From NCBI RefSeq assembly GCF_031432975.1, contig NZ_CP133838.1, positions 3,658,001-3,722,000 of the forward strand: a DNA stretch of 64,000 nucleotides, written 5' to 3'. Below, piece after piece: positions 21,088 through 28,244 of the stretch; position 1 is the first letter of the stretch; the number at the start of each line of letters is the position of its first letter. Both the position numbers and the translations under genes were made by a program. The stretch comes from Buttiauxella selenatireducens (GTDB taxonomy: Bacteria > Pseudomonadota > Gammaproteobacteria > Enterobacterales > Enterobacteriaceae). The notes beneath the pieces were generated by a model, which did not search any database, was not told the DNA's origin, and saw only the letters and a program-made list of their open reading frames with translations.

Positions 21088-21348
21088 ATGAAAAAATTGC
21101 TGTATTTTTCTGCGGTTGTCACCCTTGCGACATTACCGTTTGCTACCATGGCCGCCGATCAACTTTCTAAAGACAACCTAGGTCAACTGCGTCCGGCAGG
21201 GACCGTCTCTGTCTCTGGCGCCGCTAATCTTGACGATCTACAAGCCAAACTTGGTGAGAAAGCGAAAGAAGAAGGTGCAAAAGGTTTTATTGTTAACTCT
21301 GCCAGTGGTGACGAACGTATGTTTGGCACCGCGACTATTTATAAATAG
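21088..21348 (+). CDS. mcbA: DUF1471/BhsA-McbA family periplasmic protein McbA (YbiM)
   Basis: 86 residues from ATG 21088, the length of E. coli McbA. Signal peptide of about 22 residues (KKLLYFSAVVTLATLPFATMA|AD), then the short mature DUF1471 domain with GQLRPAGTVSVSGAANLDDLQAKL and the family's end GTATIYK. In E. coli it affects colanic acid and biofilm formation. It is one of two paralogues here (the other is ybiJ at 26902); together they bracket the PTS/aminopeptidase operon. GAGAGGATGTG precedes the start. Confidence 0.9.
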   Translation: MKKLLYFSAVVTLATLPFATMAADQLSKDNLGQLRPAGTVSVSGAANLDDLQAKLGEKAKEEGAKGFIVNSASGDERMFGTATIYK

Positions 21349-21380
21349 TCTGAATAGTTTGTCCCCGGGGTATGTGTAAT

Positions 21381-21411
21381 AACGGCTTCTCTATCAGGGG
21401 GCCGTTTTTTA
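21381..21411 (+). terminator. mcbA terminator
   Basis: AACGGC pairs with GCCGTT across a 14-base loop, followed by TTTTTTATTT. Confidence 0.65.
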
Positions 21412-21567
21412 TTTACGCCCCCCCTCTTTTTCTTCACGGAAAAAATAAGTAATCACATGATACTTTTATTGACCATCTGTGAATGACCTCACTTTATTTG
21501 CTCCTGACAACGTCTACTGTAAGCAGCGCAAGAATTGTCTCTTGTGATGACTTACGGAGCGGTAATA

Positions 21568-22875
21568 ATGAAAAACCTGATGGCCGCAATAGAAGCAAAG
21601 CTGATGCCGCTTGCGGGAAGAATGGCACAACAACGCCATCTCGGAGCGATTCGCGATGCGTATATCTCGTTTATGCCGTTTATTATTGTGGGTTCTATTC
21701 TGCTGGTTATTTCCTCTTTCCCAAGCACTGCTTATCAACAGTTTATGGCATCAATTTTTGGTGAAGGTTGGTCTGCCACTATAGAAATCCCGTTTAATGC
21801 CATTTTCTCTACCATGGCGGTGTTTATTAGCTTTTTGGTCGCTTACCGTCTGGCCGAGCGTTATGACATTGACAAAATGTCAGCCGGTATTTTGTCGCTC
21901 TCCTGCTTTTTGATCCTCACACCTTTCGCTAAAACTCCAGAGATTGGCAACTTAATCCCGATGGAATGGCTGGGATCAAAAGGGTTATTTGTGGCGATGC
22001 TGGGTGCACTTGCCAGCACGGAATTATTTGCCTGGATGCTACGTCAAAACTGGGTGATACGTATGCCAGACGGCGTGCCACCAGCGGTACAGAAATCATT
22101 TGCCGCACTGATCCCATCACTGCTGATATTGGTCATTGCACTCGCAATTCGCGTGCTGTTCGCCAAAACGGATTACCACACCATTCACCAGTTTGTTTAT
22201 GAAGTCCTCGCAACGCCAATTCGTCACTTTGGTACCTCCTATATCGGGGCGCTGTTTACCTGCTTTAGCATTACCAGTTTGTGGTCGGTCGGTATTAACT
22301 CCGGTTCGATGGTCAATGGCATCCTGCGGCCTTTCTGGATGGAAAACCAGATGGAAAATCTGGCGGCAACTCAAGCCGGTTTGCTGCCACCGCATGTGGT
22401 GACCGAACAGTTCTACGATATGATTTGGATGGGGGGTGCCGGTGCAACTTTGTCTCTGGTGATTGCTATGCTGCTCTTTGCCCGCAGCCAGCACATTAAA
22501 AACGTTTCACGCCTTGCCGCAGGCTCTTCCATCTTCAACATTAACGAACCGGTGCTCTTTGGCCTGCCGGTTATCATGAACCCCATCATGCTCATCCCAT
22601 TCAACCTGGTTCCGCTGGTGCTGGTTACCGTGCAGTACATCGCCATGTCGATAGGTTGGGTTGCCACCACTACTGGAGTGTATATCCCATGGACACTGCC
22701 TCCGGTGCTAAGCGGTTTTATCGTTACCGGACATCTCAGCGGTGCCATCATTCAGCTTATTAACCTGCTGATCGGCGCCATCATCTATCTACCATTCCTT
22801 AAAGTGGTGGATAAGCAATATCGGGCCAATGAAACCCCGGCGCTTGTCCCATCAACCAAACCCGCCACGGAGTAA
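21568..22875 (+). CDS. PTS EIIC component, lactose/cellobiose family
   Basis: 435 residues from ATG 21568 (GGAGCGG upstream). A PTS membrane permease of the lactose/N,N'-diacetylchitobiose/cellobiose type: N-terminal MKNLMAAIEAKLMPLAGRMAQQRHLGAIRDAYISFMPFIIVGSI, a long hydrophobic body, and the substrate-loop block AAGSSIFNINEPVLFGLPVIMNPIMLIPF with the conserved Asn-Glu-Pro that contacts sugar. It transports and, with EIIB, phosphorylates a beta-linked glycoside. First gene of a four-gene operon (EIIC, aspartylglucosaminidase, aminopeptidase, EIIB), which points to a glycosylated amino acid or peptide as substrate. No EIIA gene is in the operon, so a EIIA encoded elsewhere must serve it. Confidence 0.88.
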   Translation: MKNLMAAIEAKLMPLAGRMAQQRHLGAIRDAYISFMPFIIVGSILLVISSFPSTAYQQFMASIFGEGWSATIEIPFNAIFSTMAVFISFLVAYRLAERYDIDKMSAGILSLSCFLILTPFAKTPEIGNLIPMEWLGSKGLFVAMLGALASTELFAWMLRQNWVIRMPDGVPPAVQKSFAALIPSLLILVIALAIRVLFAKTDYHTIHQFVYEVLATPIRHFGTSYIGALFTCFSITSLWSVGINSGSMVNGILRPFWMENQMENLAATQAGLLPPHVVTEQFYDMIWMGGAGATLSLVIAMLLFARSQHIKNVSRLAAGSSIFNINEPVLFGLPVIMNPIMLIPFNLVPLVLVTVQYIAMSIGWVATTTGVYIPWTLPPVLSGFIVTGHLSGAIIQLINLLIGAIIYLPFLKVVDKQYRANETPALVPSTKPATE

Positions 22876-22882
22876 GTAAAAC

Positions 22883-23851
22883 ATGACGTTATCGACAAAC
22901 TGGGGCGTGATAGCGACCTGGCGCATGGCCTGGGAAGGTGTCGCTGAAGCTGCAAATATGCTGCAAGAAAGCGGCGATGCCAGCAGCGCTGCTGTGCTGG
23001 CCGTGACCTGCGTGGAAGATTATCCCTACTATAAATCAGTCGGTTACGGCGGTTTGCCAAACGAGCAAGGCGTTGTCGAACTCGACGCTGCGTTTATGGA
23101 CGGCTCAACGCTTGCCATCGGCGCAGTCGCCAGTATCCGCGACATCGCTAACCCCATTCTGGTGGCCCAGGCATTAAGCCGCGAACGCTTTAATAGTTTT
23201 ATGGTGGGTGAAGGTGCCCAAACCTGGGCTTTTGCCCACGGCTTTGAACACAAAAACATGCTGACGGACCGCGCCCATCAGCATTACCTGAAACGCAAAC
23301 GTGAAACACTGGATCGTGGTTTAAGCCCGTACACCGGGCACGACACCGTCGGCGTTATCACGCTCGACCAAAATCAGCAAATGTGTGTCGCCACCTCAAC
23401 CAGCGGGTTGTTTATGAAACGCCCCGGCCGCGTCGGTGACTCCCCCGTCTCTGGTTCAGGATTTTATGCCGATAGCCAGATTGGTGCCGCAACAGCCACC
23501 GGCCTTGGCGAAGATCTAATGAAAGGCTGCATCAGCTACGAAATTGTCAGCCGCATGGGGCGCGGCATGTCACCGCAACAGGCGGCAGAATCCGCAGTTT
23601 ACGATTTGGAAAGCCAGCTCATTGCCCGCTTTGGTCGCGCCGGAGATTTGTCTGTCGTTTGCATGAATAATCACGGTGAATACGGTGCCGCAACCACTAT
23701 TGATAACTTCTCGTTTTCGGTCGCCACACCCGCACAAGCGCCAGCCGTGTTTTTGACCACTCGCGAAGGCAAGCACACGCTTATTCGCCCCGCAGATCAG
23801 GCCTGGCTTGATGCCTACCTGGAGCGCATAACTGCGGAGGTGATTGTATGA
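22883..23851 (+). CDS. N4-(beta-N-acetylglucosaminyl)-L-asparaginase (aspartylglucosaminidase family, Ntn hydrolase)
   Basis: 322 residues. The precursor should cleave itself before Thr155 in GHDTVGVI, creating the N-terminal nucleophile. The beta-subunit start TVGVITLD..VATSTSG, then GRVGDSPVSGSGFYAD and GAATATGLGEDLMKG, follow glycosylasparaginase rather than the plant-type isoaspartyl peptidase pattern. The family cuts the GlcNAc-Asn bond, giving aspartate and the amino-sugar. There is no signal peptide, so it acts in the cytoplasm on what the PTS imports, probably a phosphorylated GlcNAc-Asn or similar. It overlaps the aminopeptidase gene by four bases (ATGA). Substrate specificity is inferred, not proven. 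Confidence 0.85.
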   Translation: MTLSTNWGVIATWRMAWEGVAEAANMLQESGDASSAAVLAVTCVEDYPYYKSVGYGGLPNEQGVVELDAAFMDGSTLAIGAVASIRDIANPILVAQALSRERFNSFMVGEGAQTWAFAHGFEHKNMLTDRAHQHYLKRKRETLDRGLSPYTGHDTVGVITLDQNQQMCVATSTSGLFMKRPGRVGDSPVSGSGFYADSQIGAATATGLGEDLMKGCISYEIVSRMGRGMSPQQAAESAVYDLESQLIARFGRAGDLSVVCMNNHGEYGAATTIDNFSFSVATPAQAPAVFLTTREGKHTLIRPADQAWLDAYLERITAEVIV

Positions 23852-25317
23852 AATGCCAGATAACTACCCTTGCACAATGCCGGACAGACGCCCATTTAAT
23901 GTTGTGGAAAGCGCATACGGATGCGTGGCCAGAAGCATTGCGCCCGCTGCTTGCTGAAATGGCACACGGTGACGAGCCACAATCCACCCGCTTTGGTTTA
24001 AACGGCCTCTGCCAACAGCTCACTCTTTTGCCTTCGAGCCAGATTGAACGCCCCGAAATCCTGCGCCAGTTAACCGAAAGCCTGAATACTCTTTTGCCCA
24101 GCCCAGTTTTGCATCCCGTCGCGCTGGATATTTCCGCTTTCAATCTGGCAGACTGCACCGTATTTACTCGCCTGCGCACTCTGTTGGTTGCGTTGATGAA
24201 CCGCTTTTATCAGCTCCCACAATTGGGTTTTCGACAAGGCCAGCAAGAAAGCAACGGGCAGCTTTGGCTTTTGAGCACAGAGCACAACACGCTTGCCGAT
24301 GAGTTGGCCGCGCAAACTCAGGCTATTGCTCAAGGCATGTTTCTATCGCGCAAACTTTCCGACACACCTGCAAATGGCTGCCGTCCGCAAGATGTTGCGC
24401 AGCAGGCGCAAGCTTGGGCGAGCGCCCATCCGAAAACTCACTGCGATATTCTGGACGAAAACACCCTGCGCGAGCTGGGTTTAGGCTGTCTTGATGCCAC
24501 AGGGAAAGGCAGCAAGAATCCTCCACGCCTTGTGACACTTCGCTGGCAAGGCGCGGCAGAAAACGCGCCATATTACGCCTTCGTTGGCAAAGGCATCACC
24601 TTCGACACGGGTGGTATGTGGCTTAAAGAAGGCGAAGGGATGCGCACCATGAAATACGACATGTGTGGTGCTGCTGTGGTCTTCGGGCTAATGGAGATTG
24701 TTAAAACGCTACAACTTCCGCTGAACGTGGTCGCCGTGATGGCGCTGGCAGAAAACATGCCGGGTGAAAATGCCATGCTGCCGGGTGATGTGGTGAAATC
24801 TCATGCCGGTCTGAACGTCGAAATTATTAACACCGATGCAGAAGGTCGCCTGGTACTGGCTGATGCGCTCAGCTACACCGCAACACGCTTTAAACCGGCG
24901 GCATTAATCGACGTCGCCACGCTGACAGGCGCAGTAGTCAAAGCATTGGGTTACGACATTTCGGGTCTGATGAGTAATAACCCGCAATTGAGCCAACAAC
25001 TACAGCAGGCGGCCGACTTAACCCAGGACCGGATCTGGCCGCTACCGCTGGACGAAAGTTTTGATCCGCAGGTCAAAAGTCATATTGCCGATCTGACCAA
25101 TACACCTCCCAACAACGCGGCGATTGCCGTCTCAGCCGCTCATTTTTTAAGTAAGTTCTGCCATCAGTTGCCATGGGCGCACTTAGATGTCAGCGGAACC
25201 GCACTCTGTCGCGGTAAATTCACGCAGGCCAGCGGCCGTCCAGCTCTGCTATTGACGCAATACTTACTCGATCTGTGCAAAGGAAACTCCAATGAAAAAG
25301 ATTCTACTGGTATGTGA
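23848..25317 (+). CDS. M17 leucyl aminopeptidase family protein
   Basis: 489 residues. The C-terminal two-thirds is an M17 (PepA/PepB) metallopeptidase domain: GKGITFDTGGMWLK (first metal-binding Lys/Asp, residues ~247-260), MKYDMCGAA, AENMPGENAMLPGDVV and the signature NTDAEGRL (~327-334). The N-terminal part is divergent. A cytoplasmic two-metal aminopeptidase. It is translationally coupled to the asparaginase upstream and overlaps EIIB downstream by 26 bases, so its job is surely linked to that import system: either trimming peptides from imported glycopeptides or from the Asn/Asp product. It is additional to the housekeeping PepA and PepB expected elsewhere. Confidence 0.88.
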   Translation: MKCQITTLAQCRTDAHLMLWKAHTDAWPEALRPLLAEMAHGDEPQSTRFGLNGLCQQLTLLPSSQIERPEILRQLTESLNTLLPSPVLHPVALDISAFNLADCTVFTRLRTLLVALMNRFYQLPQLGFRQGQQESNGQLWLLSTEHNTLADELAAQTQAIAQGMFLSRKLSDTPANGCRPQDVAQQAQAWASAHPKTHCDILDENTLRELGLGCLDATGKGSKNPPRLVTLRWQGAAENAPYYAFVGKGITFDTGGMWLKEGEGMRTMKYDMCGAAVVFGLMEIVKTLQLPLNVVAVMALAENMPGENAMLPGDVVKSHAGLNVEIINTDAEGRLVLADALSYTATRFKPAALIDVATLTGAVVKALGYDISGLMSNNPQLSQQLQQAADLTQDRIWPLPLDESFDPQVKSHIADLTNTPPNNAAIAVSAAHFLSKFCHQLPWAHLDVSGTALCRGKFTQASGRPALLLTQYLLDLCKGNSNEKDSTGM

Positions 25318-25597
25318 TTTAGGGATGTCGACCAGTCTGGTCGTCAAACGGATGCAAGAAGCTGCCGCAAAACGTGAGCTGGAAGTTGAGATCCAGGCAA
25401 AAGGAATGAGTGATTTTAAAAACGCGATTACGGCTTTTGACTGCGCGCTGCTCGGCCCGCAGATTGCTTATAAGCTCGCTGATTACAAGCAAATCGCCGC
25501 CGCGCTCAACAAGCGCGTTGAAACCATTAACATGATGGATTACGGAATGGTCAATGGAGAGAAGATCCTCGATCACGCTCTATCTCTCTGTAATTAA
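25292..25597 (+). CDS. PTS EIIB component, lactose/cellobiose family
   Basis: 101 residues. A soluble phosphocarrier of the lactose/cellobiose type: KKILLVCDLGMSTSLVVKRM has the active Cys8 in the phosphate-binding loop, and the C-terminal MMDYGMVNGEKILDHAL is the usual end. Passes phosphate from an EIIA to the sugar bound in EIIC (gene at 21568). It starts inside the aminopeptidase gene, after AAAGGAAACTCC. Last gene of the operon; an ERIC element follows directly. Confidence 0.9.
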   Translation: MKKILLVCDLGMSTSLVVKRMQEAAAKRELEVEIQAKGMSDFKNAITAFDCALLGPQIAYKLADYKQIAAALNKRVETINMMDYGMVNGEKILDHALSLCN

Positions 25598-25603
25598 ACT
25601 CTA

Positions 25604-25716
25604 AATAATTCGAGTTGTAGGAAGGCGGCAAGGGAGTGAGTCCTCAGGAGCTTACTTAGGTAAGTGACTGAGGCGAGGGAGTGCAGCCAACGCACCTACA
25701 GCTTGAAGTATGACGA
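25604..25716. repeat. ERIC element (enterobacterial repetitive intergenic consensus)
   Basis: A ~113-bp imperfect palindrome with the ERIC core: GTGAGTCCTCAGGAGCTTAC, then AAGTGACTGAGGCGAGGGAG, ending in CTACAGCTTGAAGTATGACG. It lies between the convergent EIIB and regulator genes, 7 bases after EIIB and 3 before the regulator's stop codon, where it can act as a shared structured 3' end. Confidence 0.9.
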
Positions 25717-25718
25717 GT

Positions 25719-26540
25719 TTAGCGAGATTTTAGCCATGCAGCCGGTGTGAGATTCTTCAACCGGCTGCGGATAATTCGATGATTCAGCAAATCCTCAAAT
25801 TCCAGCAACACGGCTCCAAACCCTAACCGTTTATCGAACCGTTCACCATTGAGTAACTGCTCCAGAGGCTGCGCCCATTCACCACCAGCTGCCCTTTCCT
25901 GCCACGCTTCAGGTTGTGCTTCATGCAGGGGAACCTGGAGTTTTTGCGCCAGTTGCCGGGCAAGTTCGCCAGTATTCGCCGTCAATGACAGCACCTGCAA
26001 CAGCAAGCCCTGTTGCAAAAAGCCCACCAACGCATCAAGTGATTGCTCATCATTACGCTCCCGCAGCGCCACGGCAAGAAAACCTGAAACCGGGCAGCTA
26101 AACGCCAGCAACATGCCGTGCTTGTGGCTAATGCTTTCCGGCAGCGGGAAAACATCAAGACGAAGATGACCGGTAGGCTGTTTTAAATCGGGTTTAGTCA
26201 GGCGTGATTGTTGCCAGTTTTGCAGTGTTCTGCTGACACTCGCACGGGAAATCCCCTGCTGTACCAGCAATTGCGCCGCTTCCAGAAGCTCATCAAGCGA
26301 AAGTGCCAAACGCACACGCAAAAAGACCAGCATGGACTCTTGTTCATGGCTCAATGCGCGATGAATAGTATTAGGTCGATGAGATTTGTCATAACAGTCA
26401 TCCCGTTTGCGCCAGCGCCTTACGGTATCCACTGAAATATTCAGCTCTTCCGCCAGCTCGCTGTCGCTCTTGTCAGAGCTTTGAATATATTTACGGGTAC
26501 GCGGCGTCGTGGTGGCGTTGGAGTGCAGCTTAATCTCCAT
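25719..26540 (-). CDS. IS481-transposase-derived regulator-like protein
   Basis: 273 residues from ATG 26540 (AAGAGG upstream). The N-terminal ~110 residues match the DNA-binding part of IS481-type transposases: MEIKLHSNATTTPRTRKYIQ, a helix-turn-helix KSDSELAEELNISVDTVRRWRKRDD, SHRPNTIHRALSHEQE, then a second HTH-like segment ISRASVSRTLQNW. The rest aligns by pattern with the rve/DDE core (HLRLDVFPLPESISHKHGMLLAFSCPVSGFLAVAL, then LSLTANTGELARQLAQ). The first Asp is kept (LDV), but the usual TDNG is TANTG, and no DDE Glu is apparent. No inverted repeats of an insertion sequence flank it. It converges on the PTS/glycosylasparaginase operon. The likely role is a transcriptional regulator of that operon built from a tamed transposase; this is inference. 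Confidence 0.75.
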   Translation of the reverse strand: MEIKLHSNATTTPRTRKYIQSSDKSDSELAEELNISVDTVRRWRKRDDCYDKSHRPNTIHRALSHEQESMLVFLRVRLALSLDELLEAAQLLVQQGISRASVSRTLQNWQQSRLTKPDLKQPTGHLRLDVFPLPESISHKHGMLLAFSCPVSGFLAVALRERNDEQSLDALVGFLQQGLLLQVLSLTANTGELARQLAQKLQVPLHEAQPEAWQERAAGGEWAQPLEQLLNGERFDKRLGFGAVLLEFEDLLNHRIIRSRLKNLTPAAWLKSR

Positions 26541-26901
26541 CAAACCTCTTGTGGCAAACTGTTAATTAAGATCTTCATTATAAAAGTAAGTTAGCTCACG
26601 CAAAGAGCTAATAGCCACATTATCGTAAAAAGAGCGCGCAAGCGATTGCAGACCAGAGCGGGGCAGCGCTGACAAAAAAAGTAGCAAAAGGTGCGGTAAA
26701 CGAAGCGGATGCAAAGATATATAAAGTGAAATGATAATTCGCACGCTAATCATTTTTTATATCAATGATTTAACATAAATTCAAATTATTTGAACAAGCC
26801 AGTCAATTCTATTCGATTTATTATTCTGCTTAAAAGTGTGACCATAATCACATCGACGGAACATCGTCACCCTAAACAGAATAACCTGCGAGAAATTAAC
26901 T
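26541..26901. other. Gap upstream of ybiJ with a start-less coding-like stretch
   Basis: 361 bases holding the regulator's promoter (minus) and the ybiJ promoter (plus). From 26615 to 26734 a plus-strand frame of 39 codons reads like a charged helix (KKSAQAIADQSGAALTKK, ending AKIYKVK and stop) but has no start codon; it may be debris of a lost gene. No ERIC, hairpin or IS end was found. Confidence 0.4.
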
Positions 26902-27162
26902 ATGAAAACCATCAAATATGCTGTAGCCGCCATCGCCCTTTCAACTCTTTCTTTCGGCGCGTTCGCTGCACAATCTATCAATCCTGCTGAAGCTCAGAAT
27001 TTAAACAAAGTAGGCGTGGTATCTGCAGACGGCGCATCAACTCTGGATGGACTGGAAGCAAAACTGGCAGATAAAGCAGAAGCAGCAGGCGCAAAAGCGT
27101 ACTCCATCACTTCTGCTAATACTAACGGCAAGATGAGCGGCACCGCGGTTATTTATAAATAA
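26902..27162 (+). CDS. ybiJ: DUF1471 family periplasmic protein YbiJ
   Basis: 86 residues, the length of E. coli YbiJ. Signal peptide of 22 residues (KTIKYAVAAIALSTLSFGAFA|AQ), then a short DUF1471 domain with QNLNKVGVVSADGASTLDGLEAKLADKA and the end GTAVIYK. These small periplasmic proteins respond to stress and influence biofilm or envelope properties; the exact role of YbiJ is unknown. It has GCGAGAAATTAACT before the start and a strong terminator behind. Paralogue of mcbA at 21088, in the same orientation. Confidence 0.92.
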   Translation: MKTIKYAVAAIALSTLSFGAFAAQSINPAEAQNLNKVGVVSADGASTLDGLEAKLADKAEAAGAKAYSITSANTNGKMSGTAVIYK

Positions 27163-27225
27163 CCCTGAGCAACACCTGATATTCCCTCATTTTGAAGCAC
27201 TTAATGACTCTGTTATACCCTTGTT

Positions 27226-27253
27226 GCCCGCGCCAATTACGCGGGCTTTTTTT
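27226..27253. terminator. Terminator between ybiJ and ybiB
   Basis: GCCCGCG pairs with CGCGGGC around a seven-base loop and is followed by seven T residues on the plus strand. It serves ybiJ and may also stop the converging ybiB transcript. Confidence 0.88.
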
Positions 27254-27261
27254 CGTCTGAA

Positions 27262-28230
27262 TCAAAAAGCCTGATTAATCAGAGCAATACCTTCTTCAAA
27301 CGTTGTTACTTCGCCCGTCGCCACCAGGCAGCAGGCCATTTGCGTTTTTAAGGATTGCGGAATCGGCTCAACGCCGGCAACGCAACGTTCTATCCATCGA
27401 GCGGTCACTTCCGGATCTTTCCCGGCTGGCAGCACCACTTCCTCGTCACTGAATTCCGTTTGACGCTCGCTGACGACGCGTGCGCCCAACGAGTCGATAA
27501 GCGTAATCTGCGGGCAGCGTTGCGGATTGGCATACACCTCCCCTTCCGTACCGTGCATCAACAGGCCACGCCCACCAATGTCTGCAAAGAATTTTGCCAC
27601 TTTCGGGACATATTCAGGATGTGAAACGCTTGCCAGACGCAGTGCGGCGTCTTCTTCAAACGGTGTCGCCAGTTTTGCGAGGGTATGCGCACTGTTACGC
27701 ACGCCCATCCGCCAACGCATGGCGAGTTGATTTTCCATTGGCGGACATAGCGCACTGATGGGGATATAGACCGGATGATGTGAGTCCAGCCGGGCTTGCG
27801 CCTGGCCGGCATGCTCCGTCGGCTCAATGCCCATCAGCTTAAAAATAGTTTCTGTTAACACGCGCGTTGGATCGTGGCTAACGCCATGCACCACCACCGG
27901 GAAACCGAGACGGTTAAGCAGCATCGCCAGCAATGGCGTAAGGTTGGCTTGTTTGCGCGCACCGTTATAAGAAGGAATTACAATGGGCATCGGCTTGTTA
28001 ATCGGTGGCGTCAGGGAGATCAGATGATGTTTCATCGCGTCATAAAAGCCGAGCATCTCCGCCTCGCCTTCACCTTTGATACGCAGCGCAATCAGCACAC
28101 CGCCGAGCTCCAGTTCCGGCACCTCACCTCTGAGCATATGGGCATATAAGCCGCGAGCGGTGTCAAAATCCAGATCGCGTGCGTGGTTCTTACCCCGCCC
28201 AACTTCTTTAATGATCTTACGGTAATCCAC
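27262..28230 (-). CDS. ybiB: YbiB, TrpD2-like glycosyltransferase-fold nucleic-acid-binding protein
   Basis: 322 residues (E. coli YbiB 320). Anthranilate-phosphoribosyltransferase fold (TrpD2 branch): N-terminal helical domain MDYRKIIKEVGRGKNHARDLD, then PIVIPSYNGARKQANLTPLLA, HGVSHDPTRVLTE and MRWRMGVRNSAHTLAKL. E. coli YbiB is not a tryptophan enzyme; it binds nucleic acids through a basic surface, in line with its linkage to dinG. The gene lies 14 bases downstream of dinG on the same strand, so it belongs to the SOS-controlled dinG-ybiB operon. Confidence 0.93.
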   Translation of the reverse strand: MDYRKIIKEVGRGKNHARDLDFDTARGLYAHMLRGEVPELELGGVLIALRIKGEGEAEMLGFYDAMKHHLISLTPPINKPMPIVIPSYNGARKQANLTPLLAMLLNRLGFPVVVHGVSHDPTRVLTETIFKLMGIEPTEHAGQAQARLDSHHPVYIPISALCPPMENQLAMRWRMGVRNSAHTLAKLATPFEEDAALRLASVSHPEYVPKVAKFFADIGGRGLLMHGTEGEVYANPQRCPQITLIDSLGARVVSERQTEFSDEEVVLPAGKDPEVTARWIERCVAGVEPIPQSLKTQMACCLVATGEVTTFEEGIALINQAF

Positions 28231-28244
28231 TCACAGTCTCCTTT

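Noticed and set aside
25719-26540. A live IS481 insertion sequence
   Set aside because: No terminal inverted repeats or target duplication at the gene borders, and the catalytic motif TDNG is lost; the ERIC on one side and the long gap on the other are not IS ends.
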